Origin: Motacilla alba alba | Taxonomy: Eukaryota > Chordata > Aves > Passeriformes > Motacillidae | Direction of reading: 5' to 3' | DNA: 64,000 nucleotides | Assembly (NCBI RefSeq): GCF_015832195.1 | Contig: NC_052018.1 | Coordinates: forward strand, 113,369,966 to 113,433,965 | Shown: piece after piece, positions 1 through 12,400 of the stretch | How positions within the stretch are numbered: the stretch's first letter is position 1 | How the letters are laid out: every line of letters begins with the position of its first letter | The notes under the pieces: model-generated | Told to the model about the DNA's origin: nothing | Seen by the model: the letters and a program-made list of their open reading frames with translations, nothing else | The model's database searches: none | Translations under genes and position numbers: made by a program

Positions 1-3000
1 TATTTACTGTACAATAGCAAAAGGACTGCTACATGGTCTGAGGGCTGAGCTGACAAGACACAATGGATGGCAAAGAGAAGTCACATTTGCTGGGAATTGC
101 ATGATACAGCCAAAATCCTGATCCTGCACCCTGAAAACCATGAAAGCTCCAAAGGCATCAGAATGTTAAAAAAGGGGTCTGCATTTATTGTTTGCTTGGT
201 TATTTGGAACTTTTAGGAGGCACTCTGTCACATTCTCAGCATTTTTCTGGAGCTTTCACAAAGTGGTGCTCTGCACCATTCGTGTGGAACCAAGGATGGC
301 TCTGCAGTTACCTCAAAGGACATCAGAGTTTCATCTTTGCTTTAGAATGCACAAATAATAATGACTTCCACACCATGCTGGAGAGCTGAGCCTGTAAGAT
401 AGACATCAAAGATCTTACTGCTCCTGCCCACTGCTGAGAGTGGGCCCCACTGAGCATGGCAGATGGCAAATGCTGAGACAGTCCAGTTTGCAGTAAGGCT
501 GCCAGGAGGGGTGGAGGGCTGAGGGAACAGCAACAGGAGAATGGGGGAAATTAGCAGAGGTGAATAGATTGGAGAATAGGGAAAAACGTAACAAGATGAT
601 CAAGAGCAGAGAAAAGCTACACTGCCCCCTCCCTTCCCTTGTAGCTTGATTTCTGCTGGAGCTATGCTGGACAAAGATCTGTTCATAAGATTTAAATATG
701 AATTTAAATAATGTGAACATATCAACCACAGCAAGCTCTGCTACTCAGAGCCACTGATCCTCTGCTCAGGAATGAGGTCAAAAGCAGATCTGTCTTCCCT
801 GAAATCAAACTGGAAGTCCCAGGGTGCAGTAGAGGAACACAGCCCATCCCAGCTCTCCTTTATCCTGGTCCTTTACAGAACCTTGACAGTCTTTTAGAAA
901 AGAAGTTTGTGTTTTTAGGGTAGGGACAACTTGGCAACCCAATAACAAAGAAAGATATTATGATGCCTTCCCAGAGCAACTTGTTATTTCACACTGTAAA
1001 ATTGACAGCAACACAGAATAAAGCTTTAAGCTTTGAAGCAAAAGCTTCAGAGGTTGCTGTTGCCAGAAATGCTCTTAGGAAGAGCTGAAGGTCCCTGGGC
1101 ATATTCTGGGAGCAGAACTGTCCAGATCCCCATCAGTATCAGTCTCTAAGTGTCTTCCATTTTCTCATCTACTTCCTCAGAATCCAAGCCTTCACTTAGA
1201 CTTGTTACACTTGTTACTTGTTACAAACCACAACTAACTGGAATTGCATAAGAGGTAGAACAGATTGAGATAAAAACTTCATTCTTTAAATTAAGTCCTA
1301 AAGATGGGAAAGATGTCAGAAACTAGACAAAGCAGAGTCATAAATTCAAAGTACACACCACCATGTGAGCATGTGTGTGTGTGTGTGTGTGTGTGTACAC
1401 ATATGTGTATATATTTGAGTTAGGAACAGAATACCATAAACCAGAGGACAATCCTTCCAAGAAATAAATACATTTTACTGCAAATGTGCTGCCCTGGAGA
1501 CCTAAGTGGCCTCATTTTCTGGACTAGGCAGTCATGAAGTTGTTTTTAAGTGTGAAGGACACAGCTGCAATCCGTAACTTTCAGCCTAAATGATTGCATT
1601 GCTCTGACAACATACTGCTCCTGTTCTCAGCTGGAAGTGTGTCGCATTTGTGTACCACCTTTTTCACACCTTTTTTTTTTGGAACAGAGACAGCATAAAA
1701 TTCAGAGGTTAGCTGGGTCACCTCTTAGTCTTCAAAAGAATGGCTTTGTCAGTGCCTGTGATCCTTATGTTATTAACAGGACACAAAAGCTGAGAGGAGA
1801 GACTGGCAGAGATGGATGAGAGGAGGGTAGGAGGTATGGAGGAGGAGAATTTGGAATCCCTCCCTGTCTTTTTATGCCAGAGGGAACCAGACAGGGAAGG
1901 TGCCTAGAGGACAGGCTGTTACCAGCTCTCATGATTTTGAGGGTTGTGTAATTATTTTGTTAATATAAAGACAAAACTTTGTGACTCATGTAGTTGCAGA
2001 AGACTGAGTGATCTTCTGAAGGCTAAAAAGGGGCAGCATCTCCCAGTGTGATGGAACATGATCAGATAAATCCTACTGAGGACAAGTATCTGGGTATCTT
2101 TGGGGTTTACCATTCCATGTCCCACTTTGTCTCCCAGCAGCAAAGCTTTCCAAAGCCACTTGAGGCTTTGAGTCCTACCATGCCATGCCTATGGAGAGCT
2201 GAGCAGCACAGAAGAGAGTACTGAACAATTTAAAGCTGAAATAAACCTAGGCAGAGGTGCAGCCAATGAGAGTAAAAGCAGAGGAGTGCCTTGGGCTCTG
2301 GAAATGCAAATTAACCAATAATATTCCCTTTCTCCTTTGGATGTCATTAAAAATTCTATGTCAGTGCAAAGGTATCTGCAAGCAAACACAAAACACAGCT
2401 GCCTGTAGGGACCACACGATTTCTGGACACTCCTGGACAGCAGTGCAACACCAGTTTAGAAACCCATCTGCCACAACCAGATACAGGCTGTTCACTAAAT
2501 ATAAGCAGGGCTGAATGGAGAGCCACAGGGATGTAGTTTAAGGAAATATTTGGAACCTTCTCTGTGTGTGTTAAGACCTGCTGCTTTGTCTGCTGCTGTG
2601 TATATGTCAATGAGTGACTGCCCCCTTTGTATTTTTCACAAGCCAACTTTAAATCACAATTAATAAAGGCATCTGGTTCTTTCAGTCATTTCATTTTACT
2701 CAGAGGAGGCAGATATGACATAGTATCGCTTTCAATAGGTGCCTGGAGAGTTGCTCAGATAAAAGAAAGGGCAGAGAAAACACTGCCTAATCACATTTCT
2801 CCTGTAATCGTAGCTCTTGGGGATCTTTTTTTCAGCAACGTCTAACTGTCACTTTAGCCTACAAGAAACAGACATTTTCCTTCACCATGGGCTAATGTAG
2901 GCACCCTTGAGATAACAACAGTCACAGACTTGAGTCATAAAAAACCCACATCAATTTAATGGTGCCACGTAATATGTAAGGTACATTAACTATAACATAA

Positions 3001-3239
3001 TAATACAGCTGTTTTAGAAATCCCCACCTGACCGATCTAGAAACACTCATGGCTGCTGTCATTTGTGCCTCGCGGCCAGTCTGTAGTGGCGGGACGGTGT
3101 AAACTCAGCTGAGCAGGGAAGCTGAACTGTCCATTCCGCTGGATCTCGGCATAACCCAGCTCCCTTTCGCCAGCCCAGCTCCAGCTGGCCACGGCATGAT
3201 GCTTCCAGCCTGCGCTTTCTTTTGGAATGTAAAACTGGG
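1..3239. other. Intergenic DNA upstream of the BDH1-like gene
   Basis: No exon with credible homology or paired splice sites is seen on either strand; the open frames are short and unrelated to known proteins. The region is AT-rich with ordinary composition. Its only simple repeat is the TG microsatellite listed separately. It may hold distal regulatory DNA of the next gene, but nothing specific can be supported. Confidence 0.6.
1372..1396. repeat. (TG)n microsatellite
   Basis: A run of about 12 TG dinucleotides, followed by short CA/TA alternation. It is a simple-sequence repeat with no visible gene association. Confidence 0.9.
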
Positions 3240-3449
3240 GGGAGACCCCGGTGGGGAGGAGCCGTGTTTCCGCAGCAGGCCGGCTCGGAGGGGCCGGGGC
3301 GGCCGGAGCGCGGTGCCGGGCTCGCCGTGCGCCGCGGGGCGGGGCGCTGCCTGCGGGCGGCCGCTGCTCCGGGGAGGGCATGCGGGGCGGGGAGGGCTTC
3401 GCCTGCCTCCCTGGCCGCCACACAGCGGGGCTGCGGCGGCGCGGGCGGC
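3240..3449 (+). promoter_or_regulatory. CpG-island promoter with GC boxes, BDH1-like gene
   Basis: GC content and CpG density rise abruptly near 3,240 and stay high through the first exon into the start of intron 1 (to about 3,950). Two Sp1-type GC boxes are visible: GGGGCGGGGC at 3,336-3,345 and GGGGCGGGG at 3,384-3,392, about 105 and 58 bp before the ATG. No TATA box is evident. This looks like a TATA-less CpG promoter; the exact transcription start cannot be read from sequence. Confidence 0.65.
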
Positions 3450-6400
3450 ATGTGGGCCGCGGCCCCTCTCCTGCTGCTGCTGCTGCTGCTGCCGCTGGCG
3501 CGGCTGTGCCGGCGCGGCGCGGCGCGGCTGGAGCCGGCCGGCCGGGCCGTGCTCATCACGGGCTGCGACAGCGGCTTCGGGCACCTGCTGGCGCTCCGCC
3601 TCCACCGCCTGGGCTTCACCGTGTTCGCCGGCTGCCTGTGCCCCGGCGGGGACGGGGCGCGGCGGCTGCAGCGGGAGGCGGGCGGCGCCGGCCGGCTGCG
3701 CGTCCTGCGGCTCGATGTGACCCGCGCCCGCGACGTGCGCGCCGCCAAGGAGCTGGTGCTCAGCCACCTGCCCGAGCGAGGTGAGCCGCGGGCGGGGACC
3801 GGCAGCTCCGGCACCGGCGGACGCGGTGTCGCCAGCAGGGCGGCTCGGTTCGCCCGGGACTGCAGGCGGGGAGCTGCCTGAGAGGGCCAGCCGCTGTCAC
3901 AGCGCAGCGAGGGTGGCGAGCGCCGTCGCTGACGGGCTGGGTGCACTCACCGCTACCGGTAAGGACGGCAGGATTTTATCAAAAATCCTTTGGTGCGTAC
4001 ACGGAGCGGGGCCTGTCCGAAGGTGCCGGCTGTGTGAAGCGGGTGTGCTCTCAGCGCGCCACCGGGGAGCTTCACCTTTCCATCGGGAGAGGAAGTCCCC
4101 GAGTGGGGCGTCCCCGGAGCCCCTCTGCAGGTACCCGAAAGCACAAACGGCAGAGGAAGCGCAGAACAACCGTGCAGGCATCGGAGGGATGGGGTTGATG
4201 CGTTTCTGGGCACGACTAGTGAGAGAGAAAATAGATACAAGAAATGCAGCGAGGGTAGCTGCCTGCCATACCAAAGCAGCTGCTTCTTGGAACCACTTGA
4301 GGTTTGTCAAGCTAGTCCCTGGAGGGGTTACCAAAAGGGAAGCGTGTCAGTTATACACCCTACAGGGAGTGTGCGCCCCGGGGAATGGATAGACTTAGCT
4401 CCAGAATAATTGCAGACATCCTAAATCCTGGGTTATCCCTTCAGCACACGTGACACAGCGCAGGTGATGGGGCCACAGGTACCTCCTTTGCCAGTGGGAC
4501 TGCAGAGTGGGAATTATCCAGTGTAATTATGGGATACACTTGGTGCAGAGCAGATTTCCTCAGGCTCAGAAGTGAGATTCCCTCCAAATCACAGACAAAC
4601 TTGCTCATACAGGGAATAAAAGTGGAGAATGGGGCACACAGAGAAATATGGAAATGCAAGGCCTCTGCCTGCCTGGCTCATCAGCTCATTGGGAAGGGGA
4701 TGGAACGAGACGTGAAGGAAGAAAGAGCCTAGACATTGCTCATTAAGCACATGTATTTATGGTTGATCTTGACCTTATCTCATTAAGAGGCAGAGCCTCC
4801 CCTCTCAGGCCTTTCCTCAACCTACAGATAAACACAAATGTCTCCCAAAAGCCCTTCAAGGCTCCCTGGGGACCAGGTCACTTGGAACTCTGGTTTTCAC
4901 ATAATTTATCCTGCAATTCTCACAGTTTTTGTGTCCTGCAGCGGTCGTGCTGGTGCTGCCATGTAGACCCTGGAGCCCAGGGTCAGCACTAACTCGTGGG
5001 CTGTCCTTGCTGCTGACACACTGTGCATGAGCCTCCAGAGCAATTCCAGCCCATGCAGACTCTCAGCACGGCTGGTGAGGGATGCAGCAGGCACACTACG
5101 TGCGCACAGTGCTGCTCCTGGGCCAGGAATTCTGAATGAGACCTCAGAAGCTGGACCAAAATGAAGAGAAAGCAGTTAAATGATGATTGGTTTCTGCATG
5201 CCTGTGTTTAAATAGTTCAGAGTAAATCCTGGTAAAGATTAAATATTCTTTATGATTACAGTATCATCCTTTCCACTGACTGTGCATCTCAAACAAGTAG
5301 GGCTTTCTGGCAGATATACTTTCTTTTAAATCACCTTAATCTGCCTTTTTCCTGGGCCCAGGATAAGTAGACTTACAAAAGACTAAAAGAGACTTTCTAA
5401 TAGAAGTAGACTGTTCATTATGAAATGTACACAGAAATGTGTAGAATATCAGAATAAAATCAGAGTATCAGGAATAAAATACAGTTGTCCCTACATCTCC
5501 TATATGCTGGAACCATAACTAGCCCAAGCTCCTCATTACCTTCTCTCTCTCTCTGTTCTACAAGAGTAGAAATCCAAAGCCAGTAAGAAATAGACCAGGA
5601 CTTCACAGCATGGTGATTTGCAATTCTGTTAGGCCCTACAGCAAGCCTCAGAATTTTTCTGATTTCCTTCTGTTTCAAATTAGAATTTCTTTTCCTTTTC
5701 TTGCCTGCTAAGAGTGGGTGACATTAGCTAGCTGGAACAGAGGGATATTAGTTTTAGTCCCACTTCCTACTCAAAGGTTATTAAGTACTCTCTTACACAT
5801 AATTATGATTTTGTATTCATGGAATTCACACATGGTACAATATTTTAGCCCAGACTTCCCATAGAAATAGATTATCCTTCTCGGAAGAGAATTTCAGCAT
5901 AGTATTCCAACAAAGGACGGTGACTCATGAATGGATGTAAATATAACTCAGGAATCTCATCTGGCCTGCTAGCACCCTGCACTGCTTAGTTTCCTTTAGC
6001 ATTGGTCTGGAATCTATCAGGACAGAGCCTGTCATTTTCATTTGGGCTCAGGCTTAGAGGAGAAACTCCAAAGATCAGTGATCCCAAGAATACCTGTTGG
6101 AATTGGCAGTGTGGCAGAATTCAGGTATTATCTGAGTGTTGGCACCAACACAGAAACAACCTGATTTTCAAAAGGTTTTGCAAACCTGCAGCTGGACTAA
6201 CTTAAATAGGAAGAGGATTTTAAGAGTTTCTGGAAAAATATCCGACCTCTTTTGGGCCTAAATAGGGACTTTGGATATGAGCCTTTTGGTCACCATGTTG
6301 TGCAGTAGAAATTACTGGGGAGCTTATGTGAGACTGCTGTTCTCCAGAAAGCCTCACTAATCTAAGTTAGGTTTCCTAATGTGATTCTTAGATCCATGGC

Positions 6401-9400
6401 TGTATCTTTTAATCTTTGTTGTCAGCATCCATTTTCCAGCACAGAGATCAGTGAAAATCTCTGTGCCATCCAGTCCTGCTTTCCAGTTTATTTTTTCCCT
6501 GCCTGCTGCAGCATAGCCTAACACCTCTCTTCATGACCTGTGTTTGGACTGAGTTCTGTTCTGACAGTCTGACACACCAAACATCACCTGCTTTTTGCAA
6601 ATGTGGCTCTACAGGGACACTGAGGAAATGCAGCATCACTCTCCTTCAGCTGTTTCATTCTTGTGCCTCGTCCTTCAGGAATTCCAGCTGTATTTTTTAG
6701 GCTACCTGAGCTGCATTTGGCTAAGCAGATTTACAATATGTTTTGAACAGCATTAATTTTTACCACAAACATTTCAGGAAAGAGAGACCAAAGCAGATTC
6801 AAGTACTCCGAATACAGAGCTGGGCAGGTTGTTTCTCAGGAAGCAGGAAATGTTCTTAGAAAACAGCATAAGGGAATAATGAACTGTCTGCTACTTGGGT
6901 GGAATTATGTGACTTGATTCAACTAAACATAGTGGCAGGAAACATTCTGGAAAATATGGCAGCATTTCCCATTTGAAAATGCCAAAATGTTCTAAGAAAC
7001 AGTATGTTTTGCTTGAGGGCAAACTAAGTGTTTTGAGCTGACCGGGTGCAAAGTGTCTTTTTGTGTTTAACTTAAAAGTTAAACACAAGTCTGTTTTAGT
7101 TTAACGCAGGCCAGTGTTTCTCCTCACGGCTTTTGATTTGGCCACTACACAGAAGGAAGGAGCCATTACTTTGTGAGCTCCCAGAAATACACAGGTTGGC
7201 ATCACCAGTAGCCACCCAGAGGCTTTGAAGCACATGAGGCAAATTGCTGGAGAGAAAACTTAAGCCTTGCAAGCTAAATTCTGAATTTCACACTTTAGAG
7301 AAAGAGGAAGAAAATCAATTGTCTAAAGATTAATGGCTGTATTTCTAAAGGCCTGATGAAATCAGGGGTATGTGGAGCAAGTGTTCTTGCTGTGCTGCAC
7401 AGGGTGCAGTGGCAGAAGCAAAATGACTTTTTTTAATCAAAAAAGGTAAAGCTGAAAATATCAACAAGCAGCTTTTGCGGCGATGTTGGGCTTTAGTTTG
7501 GGTTGTGTTAAAGTTAGGTTGTATAAAAATAACCCTGAGTACAGAAACCTCCAGCTCTGAACAGAAGCAGATGGGATGTGCAGTCACTCAGCCCATCTGC
7601 AGAGCAGATCATGTGCAAGTACAAAAATATTGATAATTGGCTTCTGCAGAGGGCTCTCTAAGCCATTGATCTGGAAGCATTTATTGGAAGGTAAGTCTCA
7701 TGGGGCTGGGCTCCATTTTAAGATGGAGAAATAAAGCCAGAGAATGATGGAAAGACACAGTAAAAGAGGGCAGTGGCAGGGGAAGAAGGAAGTCTAGGAT
7801 GCCCAATTCCATGGCCAGGTTTTAAGCTCATTTCCTCTCCTCTGTCTGCTAACATTTGGGGCCATGGAAAAGAAGTGGGTCTGGAGGAAACTGCTGTATT
7901 ACTAGGGCAGCAGTCTGTCTGTAACTGAAACTGTAAGAGGGATCCAGTGTCCAGGATGGCTGCGTGACAGGCTGCTGAAGAGTGATCGATTCTCTTTGGA
8001 GGATAGAGTTATCTAAGTTCTGTGTGGTAAATTCCTAATTTTGAGTGTTTTGCCCTGCAAATGAGACATTCACTGAAAGAAATCAGTTTCTTTCTCTGTT
8101 TAAAGACCAATTTCATTAGGTAATACAAGTAGTGTGTGTATATGTGTTAGAAAAGCTTACAGAGGTCTGCTTTACAAACTAATTCCAAAAATTTTCTGTT
8201 TCATCTCTAACTACTGTTCTGAATGAAATTGATATTGGCGCTTCTTGGCGGGGCTCTGGAAGGACCCAGGAGAAATGGGTATTTCAAGATACCATGAAAT
8301 TATTGCAGTAGTTTCATCAGAGAAAATCAGGAAGAAAAGGATTCAGCCCAGAGGTTTCTGCAGGGCCTGGACTAAGATGACCATAAGTCCTCAAAGAGAA
8401 TAACTCTGCTGCCACAGGCACAGGAGGCTACAGCTGGGTCAGCATCACCCCTGCCCCAAACTCATGTGTCCAGAGGAAGAGAGGCACTAAAACCTGCCTG
8501 CCTCCCCAGAAACCCAGGCTTGGAGGTCCTGTAGAAGGCGTGACATAGCAATTATTTGCCTTGGACACCTACAAGGATTCCTTAAAAGAAATGCATGAGC
8601 AAAAACATCAAGGCTGGCAGAAGTAAGCTGCAAATTCAGCTGTTTAGTGCCAGTCAGGCTGCCCTGGTACCTGTGCCTTACGCTGCTGTCAGCCTGGAGA
8701 TGCTGTCAGTGAGGACTGAGGACAGGAACAGAGGGGTTTCCAGAAGCACTGAGGACAGGAACAGAGGTGTTTCCAGAAGCACGAGTCACTCCCCCCGTTG
8801 CTGGCCGTGCACAGCTAGGCGCTGTGCAGGCAGGCAGCAGCCAGCGCGGCTGGATCAGCAGGTGGGCAGCGTGTGAGCTGCAGCCTGCAGCGCTCCCAGC
8901 TGAGCTCCTTAGCACTGTCAGCGCTGCTGCGCCTTCGGGCTGAAGGGCTTCAGCTCCCTGTCACTGAGCTCGGGCGCGACACGCCTCACTGCCAACACCT
9001 TCCTGCTTGTGAACACTGACATCTCTCTCCTTAGCACCAACGTCTGTCATTACATGGGCAAAAATGTTGTTCAAAAGTACAAAATTTAAAAATACTGTAG
9101 CCACTGACCCTGCTTGATTACTTTACCCAGTGTTGCAGCCATGTACCTGATTGTGGCTCATTTCAGAAGAAATCAGAGCTCACATCTTGGAAAAAGATGC
9201 AAGGCTCGGGCTCTTAAATTAGTCAGGCACTTTGAAAATAGTACCCCTTAGCCTTTAGCCCGCTTAATATAATTTTCACAAAGCTGCTCATAGCACACAG
9301 TGGGATTAAAGTAATTAAAATATCATGGTACACACACTGGCAGTAAGATGTAGTCTCCCAGATCGTGTTATTCATAAATATCTTCAGACAACTATAGAGT

Positions 9401-12400
9401 GAGTGATTATTAAAGAACACTGAGACTTACAGGAAAGGTGTCCCTGACCATGGGAGGGGGGGTAGAACCCAAACTGTTCTATAATTCCATTTAGCCCAGA
9501 GCATGGCCACTGTGGCATTCCTTCACTAAACAAAACACGCCTGCACTTTAAAGTGGAAAAGACAAAGATGTTACACAACAGCAGTTTCTTTCAAGGGTCC
9601 GAATCAGTGCTGTTGCTTTGTTATCTAACAGTGGCTGCTTTGCAGTTAAAGGTGCTTGCTGAGTCATTTCTCTTCCGTAGGTTTCTGGGGCCTTGTCAAC
9701 AATGCAGGAATATCGACATTTGGTGAGACAGGGTGGCTGCCTATGGAGACATACGAGAAATTTGCAGATGTGAATCTCCTTGGGAGCATCAGGACAACCC
9801 TGGAATTTCTTCCCCTTCTAAGGAAATACAAGGGTAATGCTAATCCACTGTTATTTAGAGTTGTAGAATAATTAGCTTACTATAATCAGGGTAATGTAAC
9901 ATCTATAAAAGAGGCTTTAATTGTCTTTCATTGAACTGAAATGACAGCCTCCTTCTGTGTGGCCTGAAAGAGCAACTTGATCCTGAAAAGAGCGTAAAGC
10001 CATAAAGGGAAAAAAAATCCTTAAAGATTTTGTCTTTGCAGTACACAGGAAAAAAAAAAGTATTTATAAATAAGGGTTTCTCTCGGTGTTTGACTCAAAA
10101 AAGAGGAAGAATGTTTACCATAGATCATTAGGCCCAGGCAAGCCTTTTTAAGCACTGACAATCAGAGAACACAAAGATCCATTAAACTGCCTAATTTTAT
10201 TATTTAGGCTTTACAATTTTATTGTTTGGCAATTAGGAGAGGAGGAATGACCCTACAGAGGTGAACTAGAGACATCAGCTTCCAGTTCCAGCTCTGTGGA
10301 GCCTCTGTGACCTTGGGCAGGAAACTTCAAGTATGTAGAGGTGCATGGGTATCCAGTGGGATAAATGTATTTGCATGCACCTCCCTACATGTGGGCTTTA
10401 TCCTTCTTTCTGAGAATAAATGTTTAATAGCCCTCTGCAGCATGGCAGCATGTCTTGGGTGCTTTGCAGTTTGTCCCCTCCCTGTCTCCATCTGTGTTTG
10501 GGGAGACAGGCTGTCTGTCTTCCTTGTCTGTTCTGGCTGTAGGCTCTTTAGGGTGAGGATTTGTGGGATTTGTGCTCTGTGTGCAGCATCAAGCACAGGA
10601 AGGGGTAGGTTTCACCTGGAAACCCCAGGTGTCACTGCTACACAAACTGTTGGTAAGATAAAAGCATCTCTTTTTTTGGGCTGTTCTGCTTCTTTCTGCT
10701 TGGCTGCCTTTGGTAGATGATATTCTGACACAAGAAGAAAGAAACCTTTAAATACTGCGAGCTGGCTGTGGTTTTGTAGCAGAATGTGCTATTGTGTGTA
10801 CCCAGTGAGTGTGTTATGTGGCCCATTACACAGGGAGACATCTCTTTTCCCTGTCATGTCCTGCTTACTGCTGGAACTCTGTGATGCAGATCCACCAGAG
10901 GCACTTCTCTGACCCCATGAATTGCACAGCTTACTTTGAGGCCAAGGGGACTAACAGCGCGTGCAATATTAAGCACATGCATAAACCTTTAGAAGGTTTG
11001 GGTCTGGATGGCTGCACACACACCTTAGCTCAAAGGAACAGTCTGTATCTCTCCCAGGGCTCTCCGTGTTTCCTTGGTTAACTCCTGCACACCATTTCCA
11101 AGTGCCATCTATGTAGGAGAGGAGGCCAAGGCACTCTAGGAAGAATCCTAGATTTGCTGTTGCCTTCCTTGCAGGAACAGCCAGGACAACTAAAGCTGAT
11201 GTGTTTGGGGGCAGCAAGTGACCTCTCCAAACGGAAAGCTAGACTTACAGACATTGGAGCAGTCTCCTGGGGAAGCTGAGTTTCAATTCCCTTAGGCACT
11301 TTAAAGAGAAGCTAAACGAGGTGTCCCACATCCTGGGTGTGAGCCCCATCCACTCAGCTGCTGGACAAAGGAGGCAGAGGTCATCCTGCCCGTTGCTTAC
11401 TGCCATGGATGTGCACCTATTCCAAGAAACACTTCAAAATTATTAATACAATTATTAATACTTGTAAAGGGAGGTAATGCCCTGCAGCCTGCAGACTTAA
11501 ATACTCTACCCTGAGAGGAGCAACATTTTCCCATATCTTTTCCAGGCCAGCTGATAGAGCATCTTGATCAGCAAGCTTAGCTTCCTCTTACTCTAGATTT
11601 GGGATGCTGTATAGGGAGGCAGGGAACCTAATTCATAATGACAGATTTCACTGCATTCCCGTGATACCTTTTGATGTCCCCCAAGCCTATTGCATTTGGT
11701 GAGATCTGGGGCCCAGATGTTATCTGCATCTGTGGCAGCAACAGGAATGCAGCTGTGTTCTCTGCATTGTCAGTGACAAGACCACCTTCTCCCTCACCCC
11801 TGGTATTTGTACATTTACACCCAGACATTCCTTACCCCATGGTAGGACTGTGTGACAGAAGTTTACCAGGAAACAATGGAAATGAACCAGAGTCCAGTGC
11901 TCACATGAGGAATGTCTGCTATTTAAGGCATGCCTGCACTCAGCAGGAGTTAGAAAGGAGGGAAAGCAGCACAGATCAGGGAAATTATTGTGAGGTATTG
12001 TAAACTGTGCATTTGGCAAGTCACATTTCCTCAGTGAAGCTTATCAATGTAGAGTCTGGTTTGGACTTCATACGCACAGTTACAGAACCTGGTCTCAGTG
12101 CAGAGGCATCACTAGCACAGAAGAAACTGATATTAGTAACCATATAATCCAGGGAAAATCACCTCCCCTCTCCTCTGCAGTCCTTCTCTCACTAGCACAG
12201 TCTCATTGCTATTTTTCAGTCTTTAGGGCACTGCTTTGTTTGCATCTTTTTCATCCTATCACAGGCTCAGAAGAAATAAGCAGCACACTGGGAATGTGTT
12301 ACACTTAGTAACACAAAGTTAGTCCAACATCTGTCACTAGGTGGAAGATTTTTGTGTGAAGTTTTCTGCTCAGCAGAGCTGAGTGCCCGTCTGTGCTGGG

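Noticed and set aside
3059..3946. 295-codon open frame on the - strand over the BDH1-like first exon, plus other overlapping frames
   Set aside because: It is a by-product of the GC-rich CpG island opposite a well-supported exon; the translation is Arg/Pro/Ala low complexity.
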